Origin: Brachybacterium sp. EE-P12
GTDB taxonomy: Bacteria > Actinomycetota > Actinomycetes > Actinomycetales > Dermabacteraceae
Reading direction: 5' to 3'
NCBI RefSeq assembly: GCF_003711805.1
Contig: NZ_QXCP01000004.1
Coordinates: 682,001-746,000, forward strand
DNA length: 64,000 nt
Shown: one piece after another, positions 55,517 to 62,840 of the stretch
Position numbering within the stretch: position 1 is the first letter of the stretch
How the letters are laid out: each line of letters opens with the position of its first letter
Program-made: the position numbers and the translations under genes
Notes under the pieces: model-generated
Told to the model about the DNA's origin: nothing
The model's database searches: none
The model's input: only the letters and a program-made list of their open reading frames with translations

Positions 55517-57277
55517 ATGACCCACACCGCCGAGCCCGTCCGCACCGTCGTCGTCATCGGAGCGGGGCCGCGGGGCACAGCGATCGTGGAGCGGCTGGTC
55601 GCGGCCTCCTCCGCCGAGGAATGGCAGGGAGCGCTGACCGTGCACCTCGTGGATCCGCAGGTGGGTCAGGGCGGTGCGGTGTGGCGCCGGGACCAGCCCG
55701 AGGTGCTGCTGATGAACACCACCACCTGCCAGACCACCATGTATCCGGACGAGACCTGCCATCCGCTGCTGCCCGTGCCGCACCGCAGGACCCTCGCCGA
55801 CCATCTGGCCGATGAGGGGCTCGGCCCCTCGGACTTCGCCTCCCGCGCCGCGCACGGCCGCTATCTCGCGCACGTGCTCGAGCAGGCCATCGCCGACGCG
55901 GACCCGGCCCGGCTGCGGATCGTCACCCATCCGGCCGAGGCCCTCGACGTCACCGGCCCCGCGGACGGCCCCCAGCGGGTGCGCCTGTCCGACGGACGGG
56001 TGCTGCGCGCCGACGCGGTCGCGCTCGCGCTCGGCCACCTGCCCACGGCGCTCGGCCCCCGCTCCCAGCAGCTGGCCGACGCCGCCGAGCGGCACGGCCT
56101 GGTCCACATCGGCCCCGCGAACCCGCTCGAGGTGGACTACGCCGCGCTCCTCGGCCTGGACGCGGTCGCCGTGCAGGGGATGGGCCTGAACTTCTACGAC
56201 GCGATCGGGATGCTCACCGCCGTCGCCGGCGGACGCTTCGAGCCCGATCCGTCCGCGCCCTCGGGGCTGCGCTACCTGCCCGGCGGCGGGGAGCCGCTGC
56301 TGGTGGTCGGCTCCCGCTCCGGGATGGTCTACCGCCCCAAGCCCGACCTCCCCCAGGATCAGCTGACCCCTTACCCCCTGCAGGTCCTCACCAGCGAGCG
56401 CGTGCTGGACCTGGCGGTGCGCTCGGCCGGCGTCGACCATGAGCGGGAGGTGATGCCGCTGATGCTCGCAGAGCTGCGCCGCGCCCTCGCCGAGGCCGGC
56501 CACGAGGAGCTCGCGCGCGACGAGGCGCTGATCCGCCTGCTGTTCCCCTTCGGACGTCGCGGAGGGGAGAGCGCCGACGCGCACCGCCGCACCCGAGAGG
56601 TGCTCGCCCGCGCGCTCGCCGCCGCGACCGCACCCGATCCCGCCTGGGTGCTCGTCCACCGCGTGCTCATCGCGCTGCGGATGCAGGTCAACCGCCTCAT
56701 CGACCTCGGCGCCTACACCACCGAGTCGGTGCGCCGCGACATCGACGGCCATCTGCGCAACGCCTTCGCCTCCTGGGCCTCGGGTCCTCCCGTCCTCCGC
56801 GCCCGGCAGGTCCTCGCCCTCGAGGAGGCGGGCCTGGTGCGCTTCACGGGCCCGCGCATGCACCTGGACATCGACGAGGCGGCGGGACGCTTCGCGGTCC
56901 GCGGCGCCGAGGGGATCGTGACGCTCTGCGACGGGGTGCTCGAGGCGCACCTTCCGCCGGTGGACCTGCCCGCCTACCGCTCCGCGCTGCTCGGCGCCTG
57001 GCGGGAGCGCGGGGAGGTGCAGAAGGACCACTGGGCCTCCCGCGGCTCTCGCCACCGCATGCTCACCGGCTCGATCGCCGTGGACGGCCTCTACGCCCCG
57101 ATCGGCACCGACGACACCGTCTACGAGCGCCGGCTCCTGGTGGGAGTGCCGGTCTCCACCGCCCAGCCGGGCTCCGCGATCACCGCCGAGCCCGGCACCT
57201 CCCCGCAGCTGCTGCGCCACGCCGAGGCGGTCGCGCTGCGGCTCGCCCGCGCCGGCGGAGCGCTCGCCGCGGAGTGA
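55517..57277 (+). CDS. FAD/NAD(P)-binding protein (NAD_binding_9 type)
   Basis: The 586-residue protein opens with a dinucleotide-binding motif VVVIGAGPRGTAIVERL (about 10-26) and contains VWRRDQPEVLLMNTT, VQGMGLNFYDAIG and GSRSGMVYRPKPDL. This matches the family of actinobacterial FAD/NAD(P)-binding proteins annotated from PF13454, whose enzymatic roles are mostly unknown. It is presumably a cytoplasmic flavoprotein oxidoreductase. A CATACT box ends 6 nt before the ATG (55505-55510). A small hairpin (57279-57295) follows the stop. dapE begins 50 bp downstream. Confidence 0.82.
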   Translation: MTHTAEPVRTVVVIGAGPRGTAIVERLVAASSAEEWQGALTVHLVDPQVGQGGAVWRRDQPEVLLMNTTTCQTTMYPDETCHPLLPVPHRRTLADHLADEGLGPSDFASRAAHGRYLAHVLEQAIADADPARLRIVTHPAEALDVTGPADGPQRVRLSDGRVLRADAVALALGHLPTALGPRSQQLADAAERHGLVHIGPANPLEVDYAALLGLDAVAVQGMGLNFYDAIGMLTAVAGGRFEPDPSAPSGLRYLPGGGEPLLVVGSRSGMVYRPKPDLPQDQLTPYPLQVLTSERVLDLAVRSAGVDHEREVMPLMLAELRRALAEAGHEELARDEALIRLLFPFGRRGGESADAHRRTREVLARALAAATAPDPAWVLVHRVLIALRMQVNRLIDLGAYTTESVRRDIDGHLRNAFASWASGPPVLRARQVLALEEAGLVRFTGPRMHLDIDEAAGRFAVRGAEGIVTLCDGVLEAHLPPVDLPAYRSALLGAWRERGEVQKDHWASRGSRHRMLTGSIAVDGLYAPIGTDDTVYERRLLVGVPVSTAQPGSAITAEPGTSPQLLRHAEAVALRLARAGGALAAE

Positions 57278-57314
57278 GCGCTCCGCTGCGGAGCGAGCGC
57301 CCTGCCGGCCGTGG

Positions 57315-57320
57315 CACGAT
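57315..57320 (+). promoter_or_regulatory. Possible -10 box (CACGAT) for dapE
   Basis: CACGAT ends 7 nt before the dapE ATG at 57328. It deviates from TANNNT at the first base, so the call is weaker than its counterparts; no ribosome binding site is visible. Confidence 0.35.
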
Positions 57321-57327
57321 GGCGCCC

Positions 57328-58434
57328 ATGAGCTCGCCCTCCGCCCCCGTCCTGGACCCCTACGCCGACATCGTCGACCTCACCGCCGCGATCGTCGACA
57401 TCGAATCGGTCTCCGGGAACGAGCGCGCGCTCGCCGACGCCGTCGAGCGGACCCTGCGCGCGAGGGCCCCCCACCTCCAGGTGCTGCGCGACGGGGACAC
57501 CGTCATCGCCCGCACCGCTCGCGGCCGGGATCGCCGGGTCCTGCTGGCCGGGCACCTGGACACCGTCCCCGTCGCGGCGAACCTCCCCTCCTCCCGTCGG
57601 CACCGGGAGGGGCGCGAGGAGCTCGTCGGCCGCGGCAGCTGCGACATGAAGGGCGGGGTCGCGGTGATGCTGAAGCTCGCCGTCGAGGCGGCCGCCTCCC
57701 CGCTGGACCTCACCTGGATCTTCTACGACCACGAGGAGGTCGCCGCGGCGGACAACTCCCTCACCCGTCTCGCCGCCGAGCGTCCCGAGCTGCTCGAGGC
57801 CGACTTCGCGATCCTCGGCGAGCCCACCTCCGCCGGGGTCGAGGGAGGCTGCAAGGGCACGATGAAGCTCGAGATCACCGCCCGCGGGACCGCCGCCCAC
57901 TCCGCCCGCGACTGGGTGGGCGAGAACGCGATCCACCACCTCGCCCCCGTCCTCGAGCGGCTCGCCGCCCACGAGGCGCGGCGCGCGGTGATCGACGGGC
58001 TCGAGTATCGCGAGTGCCTCAACGCCGTGGCGATCTCCGGCGGGATCGCCGGCAACGTCATCCCCGACCGGGCGAGCACGACGGTGAACTACCGCTTCGC
58101 CCCTGACACCTCGGTCGAGCAGGCCGAGGCGCACGTGCGCGAGGTCCTCTCCGGCCTCGACGTCGACATCGAGGTGACCGACGCCGCGCCCGGCGCGCTG
58201 CCCGGCCTGGACACCCCCGCCGCCCGGGAGTTCCTCGCCGCGCTCGGCGGGCAGGTGCCGCTGGCCGCGAAGCAGGGCTGGACCGACGTCTCCCGCTTCT
58301 CGGCGCTGGGCACCCCGGCGGTGAACTTCGGACCCGGCGACCCGCTGCTCGCCCACACCGACGACGAGCACGTGCCCGTGCGGGACCTCGAGATCGCGCT
58401 CGAGGGGCTGCGCCGCTACCTGCTGCCGGCCTGA
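57328..58434 (+). CDS. dapE: Succinyl-diaminopimelate desuccinylase DapE
   Basis: DapE removes succinate to give L,L-diaminopimelate, the last succinylated step of the pathway. The 368-residue M20 metallopeptidase has the zinc motifs GHLDTVPV (His near residue 74, Asp), GSCDMKGGVAVML (bridging Asp), DHEEVAAADN (catalytic Glu), GEPTSAGVEGGCKG and the C-terminal HTDDEHVPV with the last His. It belongs with dapC and dapD in this window and feeds the DNPR-type MurE. The start is 50 bp after the previous stop. Confidence 0.95.
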   Translation: MSSPSAPVLDPYADIVDLTAAIVDIESVSGNERALADAVERTLRARAPHLQVLRDGDTVIARTARGRDRRVLLAGHLDTVPVAANLPSSRRHREGREELVGRGSCDMKGGVAVMLKLAVEAAASPLDLTWIFYDHEEVAAADNSLTRLAAERPELLEADFAILGEPTSAGVEGGCKGTMKLEITARGTAAHSARDWVGENAIHHLAPVLERLAAHEARRAVIDGLEYRECLNAVAISGGIAGNVIPDRASTTVNYRFAPDTSVEQAEAHVREVLSGLDVDIEVTDAAPGALPGLDTPAAREFLAALGGQVPLAAKQGWTDVSRFSALGTPAVNFGPGDPLLAHTDDEHVPVRDLEIALEGLRRYLLPA

Positions 58435-58496
58435 TCCACGACCGCGCGCCCCGCCCCGGCTCCTGCGCCGCCGCGCACCGCGGGGGCGCGGACCAC

Positions 58497-58502
58497 TACG
58501 AT
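58497..58502 (+). promoter_or_regulatory. Leaderless-type -10 box (TACGAT) for the LOG gene
   Basis: TACGAT ends 6 nt before ATG 58509. No ribosome binding site is present. Confidence 0.5.
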
Positions 58503-58508
58503 CGCGGC

Positions 58509-59312
58509 ATGACACCGGAGGAACGAGAGCATCACCGCAGGGGCCCGGTCACGCTGCGCGGCGACCAGCGGCCCGACCGCACCACCGACCAGCGACTCCT
58601 CGAGGAGTCCGCGACGGGGGAGTGGGTGCACACCGATCCCTGGCGGGTGCTGCGCATCCAGTCGGAGTTCGTCGAGGGGTTCGGGGCGCTGGCAGAGCTC
58701 GGCCCGGCCATCTCGATCTTCGGCTCCGCACGGCTCGGGGAGGACCATCCCGACTACGAATGCGCCCGCCGGATCGGGGCGGGCATCGCCGAGCGCGGCT
58801 ACGCGGTGATCACCGGCGGCGGCCCCGGCATCATGGAGGCCGGCAACCGAGGCGCGCAGGAGGCGGGCGGCGTCTCCGTCGGCCTCGGCATCGAGCTGCC
58901 CCACGAGCAGGGCATGAACAAGTATGTCGACCTCGGCGTCGACTTCCGCTACTTCTTCGCCCGCAAGACGATGTTCGTGAAGTACTCCAGCGGCTTCGTG
59001 GTGATGCCGGGCGGCTTCGGCACCTTCGACGAGCTGTTCGAGGCGCTGTGCCTCATGCAGACCCACAAGATCGACCTGTTCCCCGTGATCCTGGTGGGTC
59101 GCGACTACTGGCAGGGCCTGCTGGACTGGGTGGGCTCGGCGGTCGTGGACCGCGGGATGATCAGCCTGGCAGACCTGGACCTCGTGCGCGTGGTGGACAC
59201 CGCCGACGAGGCGCTGTCCGCGCTCGGCGAGGCGATCCGCGGCGACCAGGAGGGGCCGGCGGCAGGGGAGGACCGTGCCGCCGTGGAGGACGAGGTCGTG
59301 GACGCCTCGTGA
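58509..59312 (+). CDS. LOG family protein (TIGR00730 Rossmann fold)
   Basis: The 267-residue protein has the LOG (lysine-decarboxylase-like) signatures ISIFGSARL, ITGGGPGIMEAGNRGA and VVMPGGFGTFDELFEA (the PGGxGT motif with the catalytic Arg/Glu set). Family members cleave nucleoside 5'-monophosphates to release the base; plant and some actinobacterial ones make cytokinins. The position next to dapE matches M. tuberculosis Rv1205, for which a cytokinin-producing activity has been reported. Here the function is inferred only. A short membrane gene overlaps its stop (GTGA). Confidence 0.9.
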   Translation: MTPEEREHHRRGPVTLRGDQRPDRTTDQRLLEESATGEWVHTDPWRVLRIQSEFVEGFGALAELGPAISIFGSARLGEDHPDYECARRIGAGIAERGYAVITGGGPGIMEAGNRGAQEAGGVSVGLGIELPHEQGMNKYVDLGVDFRYFFARKTMFVKYSSGFVVMPGGFGTFDELFEALCLMQTHKIDLFPVILVGRDYWQGLLDWVGSAVVDRGMISLADLDLVRVVDTADEALSALGEAIRGDQEGPAAGEDRAAVEDEVVDAS

Positions 59313-59470
59313 CCGCCGTCAGCCCGATCGTGCTGCTCCTGCTGCTGGTCGCGCTGCTGGTCGGGGTGCTCATGATCGGTGTCGCCACCGGCCGCTGGGG
59401 CGGCGGGATCGGCCTGCCCGCACGGCCCCGTCGGACGCGACGTGCGAGCACTCCCGAAGACCTGAGATAA
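59309..59470 (+). CDS. Short membrane protein, probably truncated DivIVA-domain protein
   Basis: The 53-residue product has one membrane segment (about 6-28) followed by a GRWGGGIGLPARPRRTRR tail. It begins at GTG 59309, overlapping the LOG gene stop. In other actinobacteria the gene at this place encodes a longer membrane protein whose N-terminus looks like this and whose C-terminal part is a DivIVA-like domain. Only the membrane part is present here, so it is a shortened version, perhaps a remnant. Its TAA stop overlaps the likely -10 box of the next gene. Confidence 0.6.
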   Translation: MTAVSPIVLLLLLVALLVGVLMIGVATGRWGGGIGLPARPRRTRRASTPEDLR

Positions 59471-59471
59471 T
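59442..59471 (+). promoter_or_regulatory. Promoter of the DUF3117 gene (GTGCGA, 18 bp, GATAAT)
   Basis: GATAAT (59466-59471) is a near-consensus -10 in a very GC-rich sequence, and GTGCGA (59442-59447) lies 18 bp upstream. It overlaps the last codons of the preceding short gene. The leader would be about 70 nt and ends with an AGGAGG ribosome binding site. Confidence 0.6.
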
Positions 59472-59548
59472 GGCCACCGTACGCGCGCTGCCAGAGGCCC
59501 CGTCCGGGGGAGCCACTCACCGGCAGCGACACATCTAGGAGGCACGCC

Positions 59549-59716
59549 ATGGCTGCTATGAAGCCGCGCACCGGTGATGGTCCGCTCGAGGTCGTGGAGG
59601 AGGGCCGCAGCATCATCATGCGCGTCCCGCTCGAGGGGGGCGGCCGTCTGGTCGTCGAGATCGCCGCATCGGAAGCCGTGGAGCTGCGAGACGCCCTGCA
59701 GGGCGTCATCGACTGA
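59549..59716 (+). CDS. DUF3117 domain-containing protein
   Basis: The 55-residue protein (MAAMKPRTGDGPLEVVEEGR, then IIMRVPLEGGGRLVVEI and EAVELRDAL) matches DUF3117, a very small and strongly conserved actinobacterial family (Rv1211 in M. tuberculosis). Function is unknown. It has a strong ribosome binding site (TAGGAGG) and its own promoter, and is followed by a terminator, so it is expressed as a single-gene unit, probably at a high level. Confidence 0.95.
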   Translation: MAAMKPRTGDGPLEVVEEGRSIIMRVPLEGGGRLVVEIAASEAVELRDALQGVID

Positions 59717-59734
59717 GCAGCACGCCGCCGGTCA

Positions 59735-59765
59735 GGCCCCGCATCCCGTCGACGGATGCGGGGCC
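59735..59765. terminator. Terminator shared by DUF3117 and the O-methyltransferase gene
   Basis: A 12-bp perfect stem (59735-59746 with 59754-59765) with a 7-nt loop lies between two convergent genes. Confidence 0.8.
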
Positions 59766-59797
59766 GACGCCGTCCGGGAGGGACGGGCGGCGAGGCG

Positions 59798-60460
59798 TCA
59801 GGCGCGGCGGGGGCGCAGCACCGCGGCGAGCACGCCGTCGCCGCTGCCGGTGAGCGCCGGCACGAGGTCCTCGGCCTCGGTGACCGCGCGCAGCAGCTCG
59901 CGCACCGCCCTGGTGGAGGCATCGCGCGCGGTCGGGTCCGCGACCCGGTCGTGGAAGAGCGCATGGGGGATGACCAGGACGCCGCCCGGACGCAGCAGGC
60001 GCCGGGCGTGCTCGAGCAGATCCACCGCGTGCGGGGCATGGGCGGGGAAGCTCACCAGGTCGTAGGCATGGTCCGTGAGCCGGCCGATGACATCGCGCGG
60101 CTGGCCGGCGATCGTGCGCACCCGCGGGGAGCGGATCCGCGCCTCGGCGAAGGCCTCGCGCGCCGCGCGCTGGTTCTCGACCTCGGGATCGATCGTGGTC
60201 AGCACCCCGTCGGGATGCATCCCCGCGAGCAGGTAGAGGGAGCCGACGCCGCTGCCCGTGCCGATCTCGACCGCGGAGCGGGCCTGCACCGCCGCGGCCA
60301 GCACACGCATGAGGGCACCCGCCCCCGGCAGCACCGGGGTCGCGCCGAGCTCGTTGCCGCGCTCGCGGGCGCGGGCGAGGATGCCGTCGTCGGTGAAGAG
60401 GGTCGCCTCGTCGACGAACTCCTCGCCGTGGGCCCAGGAGGCCACCTTTCCCGACGACAT
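59798..60460 (-). CDS. O-methyltransferase family protein
   Basis: The 220-residue protein is a class I SAM-dependent methyltransferase of the COMT-like bacterial group: VEIGTGSGVGSLYLLAGM (motif I, near residue 63), TTIDPEVENQRAAREAF and GQPRDVIGRL. In this group the FAHAPH-type segment usually holds metal-binding Asp residues; here it reads VSFPAHAPHAVDLL and lacks the usual acidic residue, so activity or substrate may differ. ATG 60460 has a GGAAGCGGAG region upstream; an in-frame GTG at 60481 would add seven residues. M. tuberculosis Rv1220c occupies the same place. Confidence 0.85.
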   Translation of the reverse strand: MSSGKVASWAHGEEFVDEATLFTDDGILARARERGNELGATPVLPGAGALMRVLAAAVQARSAVEIGTGSGVGSLYLLAGMHPDGVLTTIDPEVENQRAAREAFAEARIRSPRVRTIAGQPRDVIGRLTDHAYDLVSFPAHAPHAVDLLEHARRLLRPGGVLVIPHALFHDRVADPTARDASTRAVRELLRAVTEAEDLVPALTGSGDGVLAAVLRPRRA

Positions 60461-60557
60461 CTCCGCTTCCTCTCGCCGCACGCCTGTGAACGGGCCGATC
60501 CTACGTCAGCGGCGCCGGGACGCGCAGATCCCGCGCCGCTCCCAGGGTGCGCGATGC

Positions 60558-60563
60558 AATAAT
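60558..60563 (+). promoter_or_regulatory. -10 box (AATAAT) for tatB
   Basis: AATAAT lies 40 bp before the tatB ATG, one of the few AT-rich hexamers in the region. No clear -35 is seen. Confidence 0.45.
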
Positions 60564-60602
60564 GGGCGCGGATCAGCGGACCTCGAGACGTATGGGTGGA
60601 CA

Positions 60603-61019
60603 ATGGGCGGCACCGGTTTCTTCGGCCTCGGCGGGTGGGAGGTCGTCGTCCTGCTCATCGTGTTCCTCGTGGTCGTGGGGCCGCAGCGTCTGCCCGAGGT
60701 CACCCGTCAGCTGATCCAGTGGGTCAGGCAGGCCCGGCGCTGGGTCGAGGACTCCCGCTCCACGGTCGAGGACGAGATGGGCATCGCCATCGAGGACCTC
60801 AAGAAGTACGACCCCCGCCAGTACGATCCGCGCCGCATCATCCGCGAGGCCTGGGGCGACACCGACATCGACGAGCTCCTGCCCAGCAAGGAGTCCATGT
60901 CGGTCGCCGCCGGCGGCGCCGCAGCGGGCGCCGCCGCCAAGGGCGCGAAGAAGCGCTCGGGGGGGACGGCGAAGGACGAGGGGCCGAAGCGCGCGCCCTT
61001 CGACGACGAGGCCACCTGA
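60603..61019 (+). CDS. tatB: Sec-independent protein translocase subunit TatB
   Basis: The 138-residue protein has the Tat hairpin layout: a very short periplasmic start (MGGTGFFGLG), one membrane helix with the conserved Glu (WEVVVLLIVFLVVVGPQRLP, about 12-31), an amphipathic helix (about 32-60), then a charged tail with a Gly/Ala/Lys-rich end. TatB rather than TatA is supported by the GWEVV and GPQRLP pattern and by its place before mrp. It recognises twin-arginine substrates with TatC, which is not in this window. Its gene converges on mrp (41-bp gap). Confidence 0.9.
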   Translation: MGGTGFFGLGGWEVVVLLIVFLVVVGPQRLPEVTRQLIQWVRQARRWVEDSRSTVEDEMGIAIEDLKKYDPRQYDPRRIIREAWGDTDIDELLPSKESMSVAAGGAAAGAAAKGAKKRSGGTAKDEGPKRAPFDDEAT

Positions 61020-61060
61020 GCCGAGCCGAGCCCGATCCAGGTGCCCCGCCCCGTGACGGC

Positions 61061-62242
61061 TCAGTGCCGGGCGACGGTCAGCGGCAGCTTCATCCCGCCG
61101 AGCCCGCGCGGGGTCCGCACGAGAGAGCGCGCCACCGCCTTCAGGGCGAGCGAGGTGGGGGAGTCCGGCTGCGAGACCACCAGCGGCACGCCGCTGTCCG
61201 CGCCCTCACGCAGCGCCGGGTCGAGGCCCACCCGCCCGAGCACGCCGACGGGCGCATCGACCGCCTCGGCGAGGGTCGATGCGACCCGGTCCCCGCCGCC
61301 GGAGCCGAAGACGTCCATCACGGAGCCGTCGGGCAGGGTCAGCCCGGCCATGTTCTCGACCACCCCGGCGATCTCCTGCTCGGTGGAGGCGGCGAGGGAG
61401 CCGACGCGCTCGGCGACCGAGGCCGCGGACTGCTGCGGCGTGGTCACCACGACCATCTTCGCGCCCGGCAGCAGCTGCGCGACCGAGATCGCGACATCGC
61501 CCGTGCCCGGCGGGAGGTCCAGCAGCAGCACGTCGAGGTCGCCCCAGAACACGTCGGAGGCGAACTGCTCGATCGCACGATGCATCTTCGGGCCGCGCCA
61601 CACGACCGCCTGCCCCTCGGGCACGAACATGCCGATGCTCATCACGGCCACGCCGTGCCCGACCGGCGGCATGAGCAGGTCGGAGACCTTCGTCGGCTTC
61701 TCGGTGATCCCGAACATCCCCGGCATCGAGAAGCCGTGGATGTCCGCGTCGATCACGCCCACGCGCAGCCCGTCGGCCGCCATCGCGGCGGCGAGGTTCG
61801 CGGTCACGGTCGACTTGCCCACCCCGCCCTTGCCGGAGGAGATCGCGAAGACGCGGGTGAGGGAGCCGGGCTGGTTGAAGGGGATCTGGCGACGGCCCTG
61901 GCGCAGCCGCGCGGTGAGCTCGCGGCGCTGCTCCTCGGTCATCGCGGAGGTGGTCACCTCGACGCGGGACAGCCCCGGCACGGTCGCGGTCGCCTCGGCG
62001 GTGTCGCGCTCGATCCGGTCCCGCATGGGGCAGCCCTCGATCGTGACGAGCACGTGCACGCGGGCGGTGCCGTCCTCGTCCACGGCCACGGAGCCGACCA
62101 TGCCGAGCTCGGTGATGGGACGGTGGATCTCGGGGTCGATCACCCCGGTCAGGGCCTCGTGGATGCGGTCCACGCGCTCGTCGGCGCCGGGCTGCTCCGC
62201 GCCGGACCGCTCGGGGGTGGACGGATCGGGGGTGGTGGTCAC
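61061..62242 (-). CDS. mrp: Iron-sulfur cluster carrier protein Mrp/ApbC
   Basis: Mrp (ApbC, NUBP-like) is a P-loop ATPase that carries [4Fe-4S] clusters to target proteins. The 393-residue product has an N-terminal DUF59/MIP18-like domain (VIDPEIHRPITELGMV near residue 35), the deviant Walker A ISSGKGGVGKST near residue 135, LDLPPGTGDVAISV and VVENMAGL. The CxxC motif of many relatives is not evident in this sequence, as in some actinobacterial Mrp proteins. The GTG at 62242 overlaps the DUF1003 stop (GTGA), showing coupling. It may serve Fe-S proteins such as PflA and ferredoxin. Confidence 0.92.
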   Translation of the reverse strand: MTTTPDPSTPERSGAEQPGADERVDRIHEALTGVIDPEIHRPITELGMVGSVAVDEDGTARVHVLVTIEGCPMRDRIERDTAEATATVPGLSRVEVTTSAMTEEQRRELTARLRQGRRQIPFNQPGSLTRVFAISSGKGGVGKSTVTANLAAAMAADGLRVGVIDADIHGFSMPGMFGITEKPTKVSDLLMPPVGHGVAVMSIGMFVPEGQAVVWRGPKMHRAIEQFASDVFWGDLDVLLLDLPPGTGDVAISVAQLLPGAKMVVVTTPQQSAASVAERVGSLAASTEQEIAGVVENMAGLTLPDGSVMDVFGSGGGDRVASTLAEAVDAPVGVLGRVGLDPALREGADSGVPLVVSQPDSPTSLALKAVARSLVRTPRGLGGMKLPLTVARH

Positions 62243-62838
62243 TGCGGGTCCTGCTCCTTCCCTGCGCGGCGATCCAGCGCCGCCTCGACCTCCTCGCGCA
62301 GGAGCGCGCGGAGATGCTGGTCCTGGACCTCGGGGGCCTCGCGGCGAGCCTGCTCGCGAGGCTCCTCGAGCTCCTCGAGCAGGTCCCGCAGCTCGCCGCG
62401 CACGAAGTCGCGCGTGGCGACGTCGTTCAGCGCGAGGCGCAGCGAGGCGATCTCCCGGGTGATGAAGTCGGTGGTGGCGTGGTTGCGCTCGTTGGACTGG
62501 CGGTCCTGCTCGGCCTGGACCCGATCGCGGTCGTCCTGGCGGTTCTGCGCGAGCAGCAGCAGGGGCGCGGCGTAGGAGGCCTGCAGCGAGAGGATCAGGG
62601 TGAGCAGGGTGAAGTTCAGGGCGCGCGGATCGAACTGCGCGGACTGAGGGGCGAGCGAGTTCCAGGTCAGCCACACCGCGCAGAACAGCGTCATCCCCAC
62701 CAGGAAGGCAGGGGTGCCCATCATCCGTGCGAACGCCTCCGCCCCGCGCCCGAAGGCGTCGCCGCGGAAGGGGCTGCGCAGCCGGCCGCGACGGCGGGGT
62801 GCGGGCGCGTCGAGGGCGTCGAGGTTCTGCTCGGCCAT
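62239..62838 (-). CDS. DUF1003 family membrane protein
   Basis: The 199-residue protein has two membrane segments (about 44-62 and 76-96) with PAFLVGMTLFCAVWLTWNS and LILSLQASYAAPLLLLAQNRQ, the DUF1003 signature. A charged C-terminal coiled-coil tail rich in Glu and Arg follows (about 100-190). Function is unknown. It lies between the CBS/MgtE-N gene (2 bp upstream) and mrp (4-bp overlap), a cluster kept in many actinobacteria. Confidence 0.92.
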   Translation of the reverse strand: MAEQNLDALDAPAPRRRGRLRSPFRGDAFGRGAEAFARMMGTPAFLVGMTLFCAVWLTWNSLAPQSAQFDPRALNFTLLTLILSLQASYAAPLLLLAQNRQDDRDRVQAEQDRQSNERNHATTDFITREIASLRLALNDVATRDFVRGELRDLLEELEEPREQARREAPEVQDQHLRALLREEVEAALDRRAGKEQDPQ

Positions 62839-62840
62839 CC

